Positions 32,502-33,455 of a stretch of 33,455 nucleotides of DNA are shown here, piece after piece; position 1 is the stretch's first letter, and each line of letters starts with the position of its first letter. The notes under the pieces were generated by a model that did no database searches, was not told where the DNA came from, and saw only the letters and a program-made list of their open reading frames with translations. The stretch is from SIG437 sp045576235 (GTDB taxonomy: Bacteria; Bacillota; Clostridia; UBA1381; UBA9506). The stretch is from the NCBI GenBank assembly GCA_045576235.1, contig JAZNGA010000044.1, forward strand, positions 1 to 33,455, in the 5' to 3' direction. Both the position numbers and the translations under genes were made by a program.

Positions 32502-33455
32502 TCAATTTACAAATTCAAATTCAATCTCAAAAAGCTTGACTAAATCTCCCTCTTCTATTCCCGCATCTAAAAGCATATCAATAACGCCCAAATCACGAAG
32601 CGAACGCTGGAAAAACTGGAGCGATTCATAGTCATCAAAATTGGTGCTGTCAACAATTCTTTCAACCTTCTTGCCTTCTACGACAAACGCACCACCTTCG
32701 CGTTTAACTGTGATTTCATCATCAGAAAGCACCTCTTGCGCAAATGTGTCCTCGCAAATTTCAACACAGGGAACAGGAAGTGTCTTAAGAATTGATGAAA
32801 CATACTTCATCAGTTCCTTAACACCTGAATGTGACGCAGCTGAAATTATGAAAAGCTCGTAGCCTCTTTTCTTTATTTCATCACAAAAACTTTCGAAAAG
32901 CTCCTCATCCGTTATTATATCTGTCTTATTGGCTACAACAATCTGAGGCCTTTCAAAAAGCTCCGGATTAAATTTCTTCATTTCATTATTTATAATATCA
33001 AAATCTTCAATAGGATTTCTGCCTTCTATGCCAGAAACATCAACAACATGTAAAAGCAGCCTTGTTCTCTCAACATGCCTTAGAAACTCAAATCCAAGAC
33101 CAACTCCTTCTCCTGCTCCTTCGATTATTCCCGGTATATCAGCTAAAACAAATCCATCTCCATCTCCCGTGTCAACCACGCCGAGATTCGGCTCTAAAGT
33201 TGTGAAATGATAGTTTGCAATTTTAGGTTTAGCACCCGAAATTTTTGAAAGAATGGTTGATTTTCCAACGTTGGGGAAACCTACCAAGCCTACGTCGGCA
33301 ATAACTTTAAGTTCAAGCACAACCCTTTTGATTTCGGTTTTTTCGCCCTTTTGCGAAAAGTTAGGGGTATGGCGACGACTGGTACAAAACTTTTTGTTAC
33401 CCTTTCCGCCCTTACCGCCGGTTAAAACCACTTCACGCTGACCGTCGTAAAAAAT
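32502..33455 (-). CDS. obg: GTPase Obg/CgtA, 3' part (5' end outside the window)
   Basis: This is the C-terminal 317 or so residues of the ribosome-associated GTPase Obg, which acts in large-subunit assembly and stress control. The visible part begins inside the glycine-rich Obg fold (DGQREVVLTGGKGGKGN) and contains the G domain: G1 GFPNVGKST, switch I with NYHFTT, G3 DIPGIIEGA, G4 NKTD, and the SAASHSGV G5 loop. A C-terminal OCT domain follows (KREGGAFVVEGKKVERIV...). Reading continues open to the window edge; roughly the first 110 residues are missing. It ends in TGA 12 bases before ispE. Housekeeping, no anomalies seen. Confidence 0.95.
   Translation of the reverse strand: MFYDGQREVVLTGGKGGKGNKKFCTSRRHTPNFSQKGEKTEIKRVVLELKVIADVGLVGFPNVGKSTILSKISGAKPKIANYHFTTLEPNLGVVDTGDGDGFVLADIPGIIEGAGEGVGLGFEFLRHVERTRLLLHVVDVSGIEGRNPIEDFDIINNEMKKFNPELFERPQIVVANKTDIITDEELFESFCDEIKKRGYELFIISAASHSGVKELMKYVSSILKTLPVPCVEICEDTFAQEVLSDDEITVKREGGAFVVEGKKVERIVDSTNFDDYESLQFFQRSLRDLGVIDMLLDAGIEEGDLVKLFEIEFEFVN

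Noticed and set aside
1..33455. CRISPR array, rRNA operon, transposase or phage structural genes
   Set aside because: I found no regularly spaced repeats, no rRNA-like sequence and no transposase, integrase or phage morphogenesis protein in any frame examined.

Overview
The window reads as low-GC Firmicutes DNA, most likely from an uncultured gut-type Clostridia member. The evidence is the AT-rich sequence, strong AGGAGG-type ribosome binding sites, sigma-A promoters (TTGACA-17-TATAAT), Rho-independent terminators, and gene families typical of Clostridia: QueH, AraM-type glycerol-1-phosphate dehydrogenase, YpsA-like SLOG, a TetM-like/YacP fusion, and an obg-ispE pair. I infer lineage from gene content only and cannot name a species. 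Almost every gene is on the minus strand. The exceptions are one small membrane-protein gene and one tRNA.

Layout, left to right. (1) 25-3332: an operon with a membrane-anchored Rossmann/RyR-domain protein, queH and a tautomerase, closed by a terminator. (2) 3414-6751: an operon from a strong promoter with an OpgB/LtaS-like phosphoglycerol transferase, an ABM monooxygenase-like protein and a short ceramidase-like protein. (3) 6753-12103: an SGNH esterase, a divergent 4-TM protein, AraM, a MutS-like ATPase and a small membrane-anchored protein. (4) 12284-12941: a deletion scar joining the start of a TIR-domain gene to a decapitated GGDEF gene. (5) 13204-17893: a second ceramidase-like paralogue, a SLOG protein, and a ribosomal-protection-type GTPase fused to a YacP/Rae1-like NYN nuclease. 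(6) 17979-22322: acetylxylan-esterase-like protein, capA (broken by an in-frame TGA), an M20 peptidase and a YgjV-like membrane protein. (7) 22472-25088: a two-gene cassette (HEPN-like protein plus DUF4041/GIY-YIG protein) bracketed by two related, structured direct repeats. (8) 25141-31280: an ATP-grasp protein, a MATE transporter, a frameshifted alpha-L-fucosidase and a GntP permease. (9) 31424-33455: tRNA-Pro(GGG), ispE and the 3' part of obg.

How the genes fit together: esterases, fucosidase, GntP permease and ceramidase-like proteins suggest use of plant or host glycans and lipids. The obg-ispE, queH and tRNA loci are housekeeping. The accessory layer consists of the repeat-bracketed cassette, the RyR protein and the TIR relic. 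The cassette is the best candidate for an undescribed system. It is a HEPN-type protein next to a GIY-YIG nuclease, and each flanking repeat has inverted ends and an internal hairpin whose stem is kept by compensatory changes. Three genes are broken (TIR/GGDEF, capA, fucosidase). Two of the lesions are one-base losses in A-runs, so assembly error has to be excluded before they are called decay.
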